64,000 bases of DNA. Origin: Amaurobius ferox (taxonomy: Eukaryota > Arthropoda > Arachnida > Araneae > Amaurobiidae). Positions 49,989 to 62,095 of this stretch are shown piece after piece; the first letter of the stretch is position 1; each line of letters starts with the position of its first letter. Both the position numbers and the translations under genes were made by a program. The notes beneath the pieces are model-generated. The model did not search any database and was not told the origin of the DNA. It saw nothing but the letters and a program-made list of their open reading frames with translations. The stretch is from contig OX578146.1 in assembly GCA_951213105.1 (NCBI GenBank), forward strand, positions 110,909,695 to 110,973,694, in the 5' to 3' direction.

Positions 49989-51007
49989 AGGCTCTGTCTG
50001 AGCATGCGCGAGAATTCTGCCGCCGCGTCGAGCTAAATCACGAGATGCAGTAGAGAACTTTGTTTTGTAGAACTCTAATAACTTTTGAACGATGAGGTTG
50101 TAGCCTCAACAGGGAACCTTTTCCCATATTATAGTTAGCGGGATTTATTCCCCAATTATATCTTTCCTTGTTGAGTTTTAAATAAAAAATAAAGAAACAA
50201 GGTGGTCCGCCATTTTCATGTAGAATAATCGCTTACATTCTCAACAGGCTCCCAATGAGATAGTACCATCAGTCTGCCCCTGAGATACAGTATCACAAAG
50301 TATCTTATATAGAGTATTGGCGACACTTCTAAAATATATCTTCCCCAGTCCTGGTAGGTGTATTCTGCAGAAAATTTAAACTAAGTAGAATATTTTGTGA
50401 TTAACGTTTTTAAAACACAACTTATTCGAAATTAGAGATTTAAATAGAATTTTTTCCCCCAATGATGAGAGAGAGAAACCTATGATAAAGTAGTCTAAAT
50501 TTATAAGGAGAATAGTAGTAAATGATATCCAGAGGTAAAAGTGTTTATAATGTTCTACAATTGACTCTCAAGTATGGTGTGATATCTATCAGAAGGTGTT
50601 GCGACAGGTATCTTTGTTTCCAAAGAGGAAAATTTAAGGTATAACCTTACATGGTGTAAAGACCAAATTAATTGAGCGCTAATCAGGCAATCCATGTGGT
50701 ATTTCTGATTCCAGTTGATGGACAATTTAATGGAACATCGAAGTTCAAGACTCGATCTAAATTTATGAATATGTTTCACTTTTAAGAAATATATCGCGAG
50801 TGGGTGACATTTGGCCTGGAGGTTGACCTGCAAGTTGGATGTAGTGTAAGACTAATGTCGAAATTGAAATTTTCCCAGGACTCTACTATTCACTGCTGCA
50901 ATTTCAATGAGGTGTTATATCAAACAAGATGCTATCAAGCATTAAAAAATCTGATGTGGGCAGCAGCACATGACTTTCCTTATATAATGCAATGAATTTA
51001 CTACTTT

Positions 51008-51966
51008 TACAGAAAAAAAAATCTGATGTGGGCAGCACATGACTTTCCTTATATAATGCAAAGAATTTACTACTTTTACAGTAAAAAAAAAAGAGATTAT
51101 TTTTATAGTAGATATTTCATATTTTTTCCAAGATATTGAATTTTCGTCAATGAGTCGTCATTTTCATTGATTTAGCGTCATTTTTATCCATTTGGCGAGT
51201 TTTTAGTTAATTAAGCAACATTTAAAAACAGTCGCCAAGTTGGCGACATTCCACCAAATTCATCACCAAAATCTTGCCAAGCGTTACGGACGGAGAAATA
51301 AGTTATTCTTACAGCAGATAAATGACTATTGGCATTCAAATACAAAAGCATTACTCAAAGTATCTTTTTTAATGAATGGAACGAGCTAGATCCACGAGAA
51401 TGATGTCACCAAATTTATCGCACGATATTACATATGAAAAGTGAACATGTTTCTCAATAGGTAATATATTTTTTTTTATTTTATATGAATCTTTGATAAT
51501 TTTTTTGCAAAATGTGCAATATCTCGAGAACGGTTCATGCTAGCATTCTAAAGTTTATGTCAATCGCTTTCTAAGGAAAAATTACATAAGAAATGTCTAT
51601 TTGCGTAACTTTATTAGAGGTTTTGATTTTTTGACGATTTTTTCAAAATTTCACTCGAAAATTTCGGGGGGTTCTGAACATTCGATTGCGTATAAAAACA
51701 ATAGGCTTCCAGTGTTTACGGATTGTGATTTTTGTACTAAATTTCGTTTGAATCGGTCCATTTGTTCGTCAGTTATCGTCTCCACAGACTCACTGACACA
51801 CACACACATACTTTCACACACACACACACACATACAGACATCACTTCAAGAATGTTTGATTCGTGATCAGGGATGCTTGAAATGTGCTCTCCCGTCGAAA
51901 ACTCGAATTCGAATTTTCGACTCCGTCACAATACTTTCCTTATACATTATGTATATAAGGAAAGTA
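51008..51966 (+). mobile_element. Family A element, copy 3
   Basis: Same block order as copy 1, ending tatataaggaaagtaat. The first about 75 bases (ctgatgtgggcagcacatga onwards) are preceded by a direct duplicate at about 50946-51020. Confidence 0.6.
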
Positions 51967-52782
51967 ATAGGTTAATCTTATAGTAGATACTTATATTCTA
52001 TCAAAGATATTGAATTTTCGTCAATTAGTCGTCATTTTTATCCATATGGCGAGATTTTCGTTAATTTGACAACATTTAAAAAAGTCGCCAAGCTAGCGAC
52101 ATTCCGCCAAACTTTATGGACGGAAAAATAAGTTATTCTTACAGCAGATAAATGACTACTAGTGTTCAAATACAAAAGTATTACTCACAGTATCTTTTCC
52201 ACGAGAATTATGTCACCAAATTTATCGCATGATATTACATATGAAAAGTGAACATGTTTCTCAACAGTTAATATATTTTTTTTTAATTTATGGGATTTTT
52301 TGATAAATGTATTTGATAAATGTGCAATATCTCGAGAACGGTTCATGCTAGCCGTCTAAAGTTTATGTCAATCGTTTTCTAAGGGAAAATTACATAAGAA
52401 ATGTCTATTTGCGTAACTTCATTAAAGGTTTTGATTTTTTGATGATTTTTTCAAAATTTTACTCAAAAATTTAAGGGGGTTCTGAACATTAGATTGCGTC
52501 TAAAAACAATAGGCTTCCAGTATTCACGGATTGTGATTTTTGTACCAAATTTCATTCGAATCCCTCCATTCGTTCGTGAGATATCGTCTCCACAGACTCA
52601 CTGACACATATACTTTCACACACACACACACACATACTTTCACACACACAGACATCACCTCAAAAATGTTGGATTCGTGATCAGTGATGCTTGAAACGTG
52701 CTCTCCCATCAAAAACTCGAATTCAAATTTTCGACCTGGTCACAATACTTTTCTTATACATTATGTATATAAGAAAAGAAAA
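51967..52782 (+). mobile_element. Family A element, copy 4 (partial, tandem with copy 3)
   Basis: Begins inside the element at the ttatagtagatacttatatt block directly after copy 3 and runs to atatgtataagaaaag-like end. It lacks the first about 100 bases and has a small deletion near 52199. The CA tract is at 52608-52650. Confidence 0.58.
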
Positions 52783-53636
52783 AATGCAGAGGATTGAGAA
52801 GGTCGGTCAGAGAACAAATTAGAAGTTGCAATTTAATTTGAAATTAAAGAACATGAACAAAGAACATGGAATTCAAATATAGGACAGTTAACCATCAGAG
52901 TAGCTCAATGAATAAACATCGTCTATCTAGGAAATGGGTGGTTTGACTTACCGAAGCATAAGTCCTTTATAATGGCACTCAAGCAACTTAACCCTTAATG
53001 CAGTCAATGCCAGATATCTAAAAGACACAGAAATTAGCCCAGGACCGTACTACTGATGGCTGCGATTTGATCTAATATTGGGAAAGGGATACAAGTTTCA
53101 CTTCCTAGAAAAAAATATAATTGTCTCAGCTTAAAGAAACAATTATCTTTTAATCTGTATTTGAAGAGAATATAAATGTTTTTTCTTTAAATAAGGAAGT
53201 CTTATAGTATTTTCCTCAAGTTTAGAATTTTTTAACAAATATTTATATTTTAACTGTCCTTCTATATATAGTTTATTTCCTTCATTATCTAGACAACTGG
53301 ATGTTAGTGGTTCGATATCTCGCTTTACACATGACTTATTATCGACGTTGACGAGCTGTAATAAGAGCAAAACCAGTTAGGCGAGTCAACTGCTTGCATT
53401 TGAACAAAGAAAACTTAAAAATAACGAAAAATATAAAAATGATTTTAAACAAAATTTTAAGTACAAATTTCAATAATTAGCAATTTTTATATACACAACA
53501 TTTTACGACGGAACAAAACTATAAAAATATGGGGCCTCTAAACTCATTATAAAGTATGTTTTTTAAAGAAATTAAACAGCTGCTGGATTCGAAAATTTTG
53601 CAAAAATATCTGCTGTAGATATTCTTTTTTTTTTAT

Positions 53637-54286
53637 GTGAATAACATCTATGATTGGAGTATCTCTGGCGAAAATCAGAACATTACGTAAATTGTAAATA
53701 ATTTAGACACTTATATCAACGAACCTAGCAGATAAAAAGGTAAACAATTTTTATTGTTTTACAGGAAGTAGGGTTCTATTTATGAATACATAAAAATAAT
53801 TTAAATATTTTGAACGTTTTTTTCCGAAAACTAAATGTTTTTGCTGAGCAAGTTCTTTCTTTACTTTTCTTACTTTCACTTGAAATTTCTTCTAACTATA
53901 AAAGATAGATATAAACAGTAAACAACAAAAATGTTCAGTAGGAAAATCCAGTTTTTGGATTAATAAGCTATTTTTACAGCGCTCTAATAGTTTTTGAGAA
54001 ATCATCTTGTTAAATTCAAGAAGATTGAAAACCTTGTTTTTCAAGTTTGCAAGGCTTATATCTTAAAAACTATAGCTGTAAACGATACTAAGTAATTTGT
54101 AGCTCTTCGAAAGTCCTACAAGGATATGTAATATATAATTGGATTTTGGATCATGTTCTTAGTTTTTGAAATATAGTGGTTATAATTTCGATATTTAAAT
54201 GTGTTGAACTATTTTGAAAAAGTGGTTCTAATTTTGATATTTTAATATTTTAAACTATTCTGAAAATATCTAAAGGTGTTATTCAT
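53637..54286. mobile_element. Family B element, second full copy
   Basis: tgaataacatctatgattgg at the left and aaaggtgttattcatg at the right give the same inverted ends; interior blocks (tcttaaaaactatagctg, ggatatgtaatatataattg) follow the order of the 7 kb copy. Confidence 0.5.
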
Positions 54287-55979
54287 GTAAAACCTGTGAT
54301 AAATGAGAAAATGATGAAAAGAAATTCCATACAACGTTCTAAAAAAAATTCCATGGCGCATTTCAAATAAAATTTGACACAATTATTATAATCGTGAATA
54401 CTGGAATTATATTGATTTTAAATGATCAAAAACAAAATGTTCAGAAGGCCATTAAGTTTTTGGATGTTTTTCTTTTAAATCAGGACAATGAAGCATTTCA
54501 ATTAAACAATCATTTTAAAGATAATTTATTATTAGAAAATGAATAAATAGCTCTCATTTCAGAATGCTGGCATGAACCTTCAAGATATTTCCTTTTTTTT
54601 ATTTTAAATTTTACTAAAAATGTTTCATAAAATCAAAAACTCATTTCGTTTTTCATAGGCATTATTATGGGAAGAAATTAGTAGCACTAATTTATGGATT
54701 TCTTTTCACGAGAAAAAACACATTCTGCTATAATGTTGCCTTTTGATGAAATAAAAATTGCTAAATTATATTTTTTATTGTAAAACTTGTCAATGACAAA
54801 GTGATGTGAATTTTTCACGTAACTATAAGTGTTTGCAGATCCTTCAGAAGCCCCCTGGTAACCTAAAAGGCTGCACATTTACAGTATCGAGCATAGGACA
54901 GAACCTAATGGAGTCAGATATTTTGTTTATCTTCCAATGGTGGGGAAAAAATTGGATGATTGAAAAATCTTTTGAGATCCTTCTTCCTCTCCTCCCTTGC
55001 CTAAATGGATCGCATAAATGGAAAATATTTTTATATTTAAACTAAATACAAGGATATGTACAAATACAGTTTTTAGTGATACTGCTGCAGAGCTCTTCAT
55101 TTTATTAATAATGTTTGAAAATACCTTTTTTGCAAACATCACATAATATTTATAAACAGTTAAGGTGATGCAAACAGATATCATAAGTGGAAATATTTTC
55201 ACATTTAAATGAAATACAAATGCAGTTTTCCACAATACTGCTACAAAATAGCCAGTCTTTTCATTAAAATACATCTGGAAAATAGTTTTATGTATATAGT
55301 AAGAAATAATTATAAAAATTTTAGTCAATGGAAATATATTGTAAAAGTGGGAGAAAAATAACTTTTGATGCAGCTGGAATTGCTGCTTGGGAGCACCAAT
55401 TTCACAATCAGAGGGATAAAGATTTTCCAGATATAAGAATGGGAAAAATCTGATCTCAAAATGCTTGTAATATAAATAAACAGATTATTTCTCGCAAACT
55501 TTGCTATGTTGTAATTGAGTATGGATTCTCATTTTGATTTTAGTTTATTGATTGTGCGTGTGAATCATTGTAATGTGAGAGTATTTTTTTGTGAAGTTTG
55601 GGTTTTAGAGGGATGTAGCGGTACATAATTAATTTATTGTTTTAATTTGGTTAAAAGAATGGCTGGGTCAAAACATTTTCTTTCTGTGAAAGAATATACT
55701 CGTATGATAATTGAACCGGACAGTAAGGAAAGTAATGCAAAAGCAATGAATGTTGTCAAGATTCATGGAACTTTAGTATTTTTTATGAGCACAGTTTTGA
55801 TAAATGTAAAGTTTGTAATATGTTGGTCTGTGTATGTAACTATGTTTCGAAATATATCATATATAAAAGGTGTATTAATTAGTGAAAATAACTATTTTCT
55901 TGTAAAAATTGTGCATAAACTCTATTAGTCATACAAAGTTTTGGGTATAATCATCGGGATATTTTTCCTGCATAAGAGA
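54287..55979. other. Non-coding spacer before the large hAT element
   Basis: Several short frames on both strands without recognisable domains; no confident feature. Confidence 0.45.
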
Positions 55980-56661
55980 CAGAGTTGGGCAGTATCGAAA
56001 ATACATGTATTTGAAATACATTTTCAAAATACATTTGTATTTTAAACTGAAAAAAGTAAAGTATTCTGGCAATGTATTGAAGATATATTTTCAAAGTATT
56101 TTGTATTTTTAAAATACTCAAAATACATTTCTTCAGATTTCGAACTATTGTGTGAACTACCGCAGCACTGATGAACAATTCGCAAGAGAGAAAGCGGCTA
56201 ATCTGTATTTTGTCTAGTCCTTGATTTCATTTCTAGGAGTTAATCTAAACATCTATTTTCAAGCAGGGGCTGCTAAAGGTATTAATTAGTGGAATGTTTA
56301 GTATCTGTGGACTGTAGTAGCCTTTAAAAATATAGTTTCTGTGGACTGTAGCAGTCTTTAAAAGATGTAGTTTCTGTTATAAACTTTATGTTCATATTGG
56401 ATTTATGTAATGATGCTGTTTGATAGATGGCTTCTTCCTGTCTATGCATTTAAAGAAAAAGGGCAAGAAGAATGCTTAAAGTTGCATTCTTTGTGTAAAT
56501 AGTAATATATGCAATTTGAGCTCTACAGTGCATTCTATTTTAAGTCAATTAAAGAGATGTGATGCAATTAGTTATTGTAAAGACACAAGAAAAGATGGAA
56601 GATACTGCTGCTCGCTACGCAAATGCATTTAGATAATCAATTGATTAAGATATGAACAGTG

Positions 56662-56724
56662 TTGAAGACCCAGACCGTCCGACTCATCCAGAGGACTTGA
56701 ACAACAAATCGGACGGCCAGGAAG
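56662..56724 (-). mobile_element. 63-bp mini-retroposon with 13-bp target duplication
   Basis: Flanked by gatatgaacagtg at 56649-56661 and 56725-56737. The insert is just the SINE tail: ggacggcc at one end, acccagaccgtccgactcat at the other. Directly afterwards a 27-base duplication (gtgcagtattagat) is present. Confidence 0.7.
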
Positions 56725-57044
56725 GATATGAACAGTGTGCAGTATTAGATATGTTGAACAGTGTGCAGTATTAGATGGCAAATATTTTAAAGTAATATTG
56801 ATGATAATGGTAAAGTGACGCAGAATGCCAATTATGGAAACCAAAGTATGTCATTATAAATGGGATTTTCGAAGCCACAAAAAACTATAAAACACATCTA
56901 AAGGTAAGATTTTAGTTTTATACAGTAGTACCTCGATTTGACAAATATTTATATTAGTCCTTTGGCAATTGTTTAATCGAGGTTGCATTTTATGGTTGGC
57001 AAAAATTTGCCATACTATATTTTTTTCAGAAAAATGTTTCCTTG

Positions 57045-57545
57045 AAACATTTATTTCTTGAGATCTGCTATAGATAGAACTGAGATGATTACTAATTTGA
57101 AGTTAGTATCATATTTCTAAGGAGTTGGAGGTTCACAATGGATTTCAAATTTCAGTTTTTTTTCATTTCTGGTTAAAAAATTGTCACTATAGATAGAGAT
57201 TAGATGATAACTGATGATATGGATTTTGCATTAAATTCTAAAGGAAGTTAGGGGGTCACTAAGAATTTTTACTTCCAATTTTTTTTCCACTTCAGGTTCA
57301 AGAATTTTCCTTAATCTAATTCTCAGAATTGGCTGGAGATAGAGATAATGACTGATATGGATTCAGCATAAAATTCTGGAGCGGATCAAAAGTTAACTAA
57401 GAATTTCCACCTCCAGTTCTTTTTCTGGTTCTAAAAATTCCTTAAAAAACTTTAAACTTATTTCTTAAGATTGGATATATATAGATACAGCTTAGATGAT
57501 AATTGATATGTATTCAAGTCGATTTTTAGAGATAATAGTGGGATT
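57045..57545. repeat. Degenerate tandem repeat, about 140-bp unit, 3.5 copies
   Basis: ctatagatagaactgagatg at 57068, ctatagatagagattagatg at 57187, ctggagatagagataatg at 57333 and atatatagatacagcttag at about 57477 head successive units that also share gattaactaagaatttcca-type and ctggttc blocks. Confidence 0.55.
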
Positions 57546-57550
57546 AACTA

Positions 57551-57768
57551 AGGCACTGTTTTGCAAACTTTTCTGGTAGCAGAACCTTTTTGAAATTTCA
57601 TTTTATGGCAGAACTCCAAAATGAGAAAAGTTCTTTGTGATCCAAATTATGTATTCAAATGTTACTCACTTTTCAAATTTTTATGAAAATTTGCAAGAAT
57701 TTATTATGTAATGAACCCCTGGAATACGGTCGCAGAAGCTCAGGGGTTTTTGAAAAACACTGTACTAA
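57551..57768. mobile_element. Small hAT-like MITE nested in the 56-59.5 kb element
   Basis: Ends cactgttttgcaaac and tttttgaaaaacactg form an inverted pair; flanks aactaagg and tactaaag look like a shifted, degenerate duplication. 218 bp, non-coding. Confidence 0.5.
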
Positions 57769-57927
57769 AGGTTTACATTTAAAGTTTTGGAGGTGTTAGT
57801 TCCGGTTTTTATGTAAATTTATATGACTGTACGAAATATGTATGCAAAAGATAATTAAAATGCTTTATAGTTCTGTCCAAATATATAGTTGCCACCATAT
57901 GAAGATTTCTATATAAATTTCTTGTTT

Positions 57928-58560
57928 TTACTTTCCCAACAATACATGGTAACATATAGGGAAAGTATTAGAATTATATCGAAAATCACAACTTGAGTTT
58001 TCAACAGATCTACATGTTTTGAGACATCTAGAACACAAAAACACGATTTTAGTGCGATGTCTCTCTCTCTCTGTGTTGTGTGTGTCTGTTCAATGCATAT
58101 ATCCACTCTAACTCTAAAACAAATTAAATTTCATAAAATTTTATAAGTCACTTGTGGATTACCCTAGTGTTGATTAGATTTCGGTATGATTCGGAATAAA
58201 AAAAAAAGTCTTTTTTTTTTTTTTTTTTGCAAAATTGCCCATAAAAATCAATAAAATCTAAAATAAAGGACCATGTATGCTCAAATGTATCAATTAAGAC
58301 CAACCCTATTACTCTAGGGCTAGCCATTTTCGAGATATATATTTTTTTGCATTTTTATGACATTGGTTTTGAAACTTTTTCCCTATATATTACCTAGTTA
58401 CTAAATGAAAACAAAAATTGATATAAAAGTACAAATTCAGTGTAATTTCAAATAATTATGCAGGTTATTTTGTGCAATTGAATCCAATTATTAAAGAAAG
58501 ACCAAATGAATTTGAGTCTGTAGGGAAAGTCATGTGCTTCTCGCATCACATTTTTTATTA
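57928..58560 (-). mobile_element. Diverged family A relative inside the 56-59.5 kb hAT element
   Basis: actttcccaacaatacatgg and ctacatgttttgagacatct at one end, ctgtagggaaagtcatgtgc and cgcatcacattttttat at the other, mirror the ends of family A in reverse orientation. Interior diverged, with a T-run at 58212-58229. Confidence 0.45.
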
Positions 58561-58824
58561 TATCTTTCTCTGTTATATAAAATGTCTCAATAAATTTATT
58601 TACGTTTCATTTGCTTATACTTTATTAATATGGAGGGAACTTTCGTATTAACAGCATGCCAGTGATAAATCGCTGATATGAACTGAAGTGAAGTGACCAA
58701 ACATCTTTAGTTGCTTTGCAAAACTTTTTTTAGAACCACAGTTCAGTGTTCAGTGCATAATTGCATTAGATACTCGTGTTCTATTTCCTCTGTTTTTACG
58801 CCGAAGTAAACTTTTACGCAACGC

Positions 58825-59165
58825 TTGATTGTTATGAATCTGTGTAACTTATCTCAAAATGAAACGGAGTCTGTCAGCTATTTCCAGAAATACAGCATAC
58901 TACTGGAAAATCGATATTACAGTCTGAATCACAAATACAATTTCATTGATCCTGAAACTGGCATGCACACACAGAATATAGAATGCATCTGGGGAAGTGC
59001 AAAATGGCGAAACAAAAAACATCGAGGAACATCTCGCCATCACCCCCGAGTCCTAATATGTGGAATTTATGTGGAGGAAAAAACAAGCCTCATATGATAA
59101 TATGTTTGATGCCATCCTAAGGGTAATTGCTAAACATTTTCCACCCGAAACAAAACATGGTTGAT
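58825..59165 (+). pseudogene. Merlin / ISXO2-like DDE transposase fragment
   Basis: About 90 codons contain NHKYNFIDPETGMHTQNIE, W, SAKWRNKKHRGTSRHH: the block NFVDPETGAHTQ-IE-W..AK-RNK typical of the catalytic C-terminal part of IS1595/Merlin transposases. After HH the frame shifts; the continuing homologous stretch (FMWRKKQASYDNMFDAIL then AKHFPPETKHG) is readable in another frame to about 59165. Truncated at the N-terminus and frameshifted, so inactive. Confidence 0.7.
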
Positions 59166-59542
59166 ATTCGCCAATGGCATGAGGTTAATACTAAAGTACC
59201 ATTTGGAGATTTAAAAATTTAAAGAGTGTAGTCTTTTATGTCATACTTGTACAATACTTTTTAAAATGCCAATATTAATATTTAACAAATATGAGGTTTG
59301 TTTATTTTCAATAAAATATATAGATAAATGTTGCTTTGCATTGAAAATTCAATTTAATCCAATACACAGCAATGTTTAATTCTTTAAAATGTATTTTGTA
59401 TTTTGAATGTATTTTGAAAATACATGTATTTTGTATTTGGAATTTTTAAATTTTGAAAGTATTTTATATTTTGTATTTTGTGCCTGAAAACCTATGTATT
59501 TTGTATCAAAAATACATTTTCAATATATTTTGCCCAACTCTG

Positions 59543-60439
59543 GTAACAGATAACTATTTTAATCAAGTTAAGTAATAATTTTCAATAAGTTACATTTTTA
59601 ATATTTCGATAAAATATACTTTGTGTGGAATGCATACATCAAATAGAAAATAAGCATTTCTTTTGTTCCTGAAAAAAGAAAATTAGAATGCTGCGTTGAA
59701 TGGGTGATTTTTAATGAAATCTTCTTGGGAGTTAGGCTTAGTCCAAAAAATGTGCCGTCTTTTGGGAACAATTCGGAAGTGAACCACTCAGTCTTTTAGG
59801 CCACTGCTATACTGGAATGCTATTGTCAGCAAAGGGTTAATAATTATCCAAAATAGGAAAATATGCAAAATAGAAAAGTATATGGTATAAAACTTTCAAA
59901 TGTGCAATAATTACTGAGAGTACAGGCTGCAGTGGCATAATTTATGATTAGATTTAGGAATAAATTATGCTTATTTTTAGAAACTTGTATCAGCACTACT
60001 AATATGGCACATTTTCCACAGTAATCATATTACTACAGTAGTGAAAAAAGATCATAGTTTTCCCTAAACAATTATATGTATTTTCTATATTAAAATTTTT
60101 TTAACATATATTTATCACTATTTTAAGCTCTAATATTTTAGAATGCATGAGGATGAATATAAAATACAAAATACAATAATCACAATATGGATGCATACAT
60201 GCAATCTGGCTCATGTTCACTGCACATCCAACTTACATTGATGTGGATGATTCGGTTAACACCCATTGAGATAACACCCTATAGATATCCACTAGATATC
60301 TGTAGATTGTATTTGGAGTAACGTCTGGATTTCTAATATAAATCTATTAAACAAAAACTACTAGATTTTGCATGAGCTTTGATCCAGATTACATATGTTG
60401 CATGTAATCTAGATACAACTTGCTGTGAAGGAAATGTCG
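59543..60439. other. Spacer between the hAT element and the zinc-finger relics
   Basis: AT-rich, no recognised feature. Confidence 0.5.
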
Positions 60440-60728
60440 ATCCCAATTTGTTTCACGAGAAAATGATGTTTTACATATTACATACAGAAATGATCTTTCC
60501 CCAGTATGTGTAAGCATATGTTGATTGTAAATTTCTTTCTCAGTAAATGATTTCTGGCATGTTTCACGTTAGAAAGAGTTTCTGACAAGTATGTGTAAGA
60601 AAATATCAATCTAACATATTTTTCAAAAAAATTATTTCTGACATATTTCAGATACACAGTTTCTAACTAGTATGTGTAAGCAAATGTTGTTCTAAACCTA
60701 TTTTTTGAGTAAATAATTTCTGACATAT
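60440..60728 (-). pseudogene. Degenerate zinc-finger repeats downstream of the finger array
   Basis: After the stop codon the same frame continues ICQKLFTQK..LEQHLLTHTS, then a second stop and frameshifts, and further recognisable pieces (KLCI, EICQKS-like in shifted frames, HxLTHTG) to about 60440. These are relics of three to four more fingers of the same array, so the open frame once extended further in the C-terminal direction. Confidence 0.7.
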
Positions 60729-61916
60729 TTAACATACAAATGTTTTCTCACCTGTATGTTCAGTATGTGTAAGCAAATGTCGAGCTAAACTTATTTTCCA
60801 AGTAAAAGATTTCTGACATATTTTACATACAAATGGTTTTGCACCAATATGTGTAAACAAATGTTGCTCTAAATTTGTTTTCCGAGTAAATGATTTCTGA
60901 CATATTTCACATAAAAATTGTTTCTTACCAGCATGTGTAAGGACATGGCGTTCTAAACTTGATTTCTGAGTAAATGCTTTTTGACATATTTCGCATACAA
61001 ACGGTTTTTCACCAGTATGTGTAAGCAAGTGTCGCTTTAAACAAGTTTCCCAAGTAAATGATTTCATACATAATTCACATTCAAATGGTTTTTTACCAGT
61101 ATGTGTAAGTAAATGTTGTTCTAAAGTTGCTGTCTGTGTAAATGATTTTTGACATATTTTGCACCCGAATGGTTTCTCACCAGCATGTTCAGTATGTGTA
61201 AGCAAGTGTCGTTCTAAACATATTTTCCAAGTAAATGATTTCGAACATATTTTGCATACAAATGGTTTCTTACCAGTATGTGCAAGTAAATGTTGATCTA
61301 AATTTGCTTTCCGAGTAAATGATTTCTGACATATTTCACATACAAATGGTTTCTCACCAGTATGCGTAAGCAAATGTTTATCTAAACTTGTTCTCCATCT
61401 AAATGAATTCTGACATATTTTACATATAAATGGTTTCTCACTGGTATGTGTAAGCAAATGTTGTCTAAAACTTTCTTTCCATGTAAATGATTTCTGACAT
61501 ATTTCGCATATAAATGGTTTCTCACCTGTATGTGTGAGCAAATGTTGATCTAAACAGTTTTTCCAAGTAAATGATTTCTGACAAATTTTGCATACAAATG
61601 GTTTTTCATCAGTATGTGTAAGCAAATGTCGATTTAAACTTTTTTTCCAAGTAAATAATTTCTGACATATATTGCATACAAATGACTTTCTACCAGTATG
61701 TGTAAGCAAATGTTGATCACAATTTGTTTTCCGAGAAAATGATTTTTGACATATTTCACATAGAAATAGTTTCTTAGTATGTGTAAGATAATGTCGACTG
61801 AAGCTTTTTTTCTCAGCAAATGATTTCTGGCATATTTCACATATGAAGGGTTTCTCACCAGTATGTGTTCTAACATTTTGATCTAACATATTTTTTGAGA
61901 AAATTACTTCTGACAT
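60729..61916 (-). CDS. C2H2 zinc-finger protein, 13 tandem fingers; possibly a surviving segment of a decaying gene
   Basis: 395 codons. Thirteen complete C-x2-C-x12-H-x3-H fingers: 25-46, 52-73, 80-101, 108-129, 136-157, 164-185, 192-213, 220-241, 251-272, 279-300, 307-328, 335-356, 363-384, joined mostly by TGEKPF-type linkers, the signature of a nuclear DNA-binding protein. Linker 1-2 is one residue short; linkers after fingers 8 and 13 carry the same extra residues (TEH[A/T]GEK), suggesting fingers 4-8 and 9-13 arose by five-finger block duplication. Helix position -1 is Trp in seven fingers. The first about 24 residues are a frameshifted finger relic, and the stop (TAA for expected AAA) interrupts finger 14 after its first Cys. 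No separate effector domain is visible. DNA target unknown. Confidence 0.7.
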   Translation of the reverse strand: MSEVIFSKNMLDQNVRTHTGEKPFICEICQKSFAEKKSFSRHYLTHTKKLFLCEICQKSFSRKTNCDQHLLTHTGRKSFVCNICQKLFTWKKSLNRHLLTHTDEKPFVCKICQKSFTWKNCLDQHLLTHTGEKPFICEICQKSFTWKESFRQHLLTHTSEKPFICKICQNSFRWRTSLDKHLLTHTGEKPFVCEICQKSFTRKANLDQHLLAHTGKKPFVCKICSKSFTWKICLERHLLTHTEHAGEKPFGCKICQKSFTQTATLEQHLLTHTGKKPFECELCMKSFTWETCLKRHLLTHTGEKPFVCEICQKAFTQKSSLERHVLTHAGKKQFLCEICQKSFTRKTNLEQHLFTHIGAKPFVCKICQKSFTWKISLARHLLTHTEHTGEKTFVC

Positions 61917-62095
61917 ATTTGAGATACAAATGGTTTCTCACCAGTATGTGTAAGTATATTTTGATCACAATATTCTTTTCGAGAAAATGATTGCTGACAT
62001 AATTGGCAAACAAATGGTTTCTATATAAAATGTGTAATCAGGTGATGATTTAAGTTTTTGAGTATAAATGATCTGTAGCATAGTGCATAAAACTT
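61917..62095 (-). pseudogene. Degenerate zinc-finger repeats upstream of the finger array
   Basis: Reading into the array from 62095: a finger tail (LKNLNHHLITH), a stop, KPFVCQLCQQSFSRKEYCDQ with NILTH (first zinc-binding His lost to Asn), then GEKPFVSQICQK followed by a stop where Cys and Ser codons are expected. They are in register with the array and show that the annotated ATG lies inside an older, longer finger series. Confidence 0.7.

Larger units (their letters stand above)
49327..50945. other. Non-coding spacer after the Helitron pair
   Basis: Holds the degenerate SINE tail and one 90-bp dispersed repeat; a GC-richer patch at 49985-50040. No coding signal. Confidence 0.45.
55980..59542. 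mobile_element. Large hAT-type element with CAGAGTTGGGCA ends
   Basis: Left end cagagttgggcagtat, right end tattttgcccaactctg, inverted. Flanking octamers ataagaga and gtaacaga match 6 of 8. Both subterminal regions consist of repeated gtattttg / caaaatac units (55990-56130 and 59385-59530), as in many hAT elements. The 3.56 kb body contains a SINE fragment, minisatellite, a second small hAT-like element, a family A relative and a Merlin transposase fragment; no hAT transposase was recognised. Confidence 0.65.

Noticed and set aside
54927..55328. 133-codon frame on the minus strand
   Set aside because: Low-complexity I/F/K-rich translation typical of AT-rich non-coding DNA; no motif recognised.
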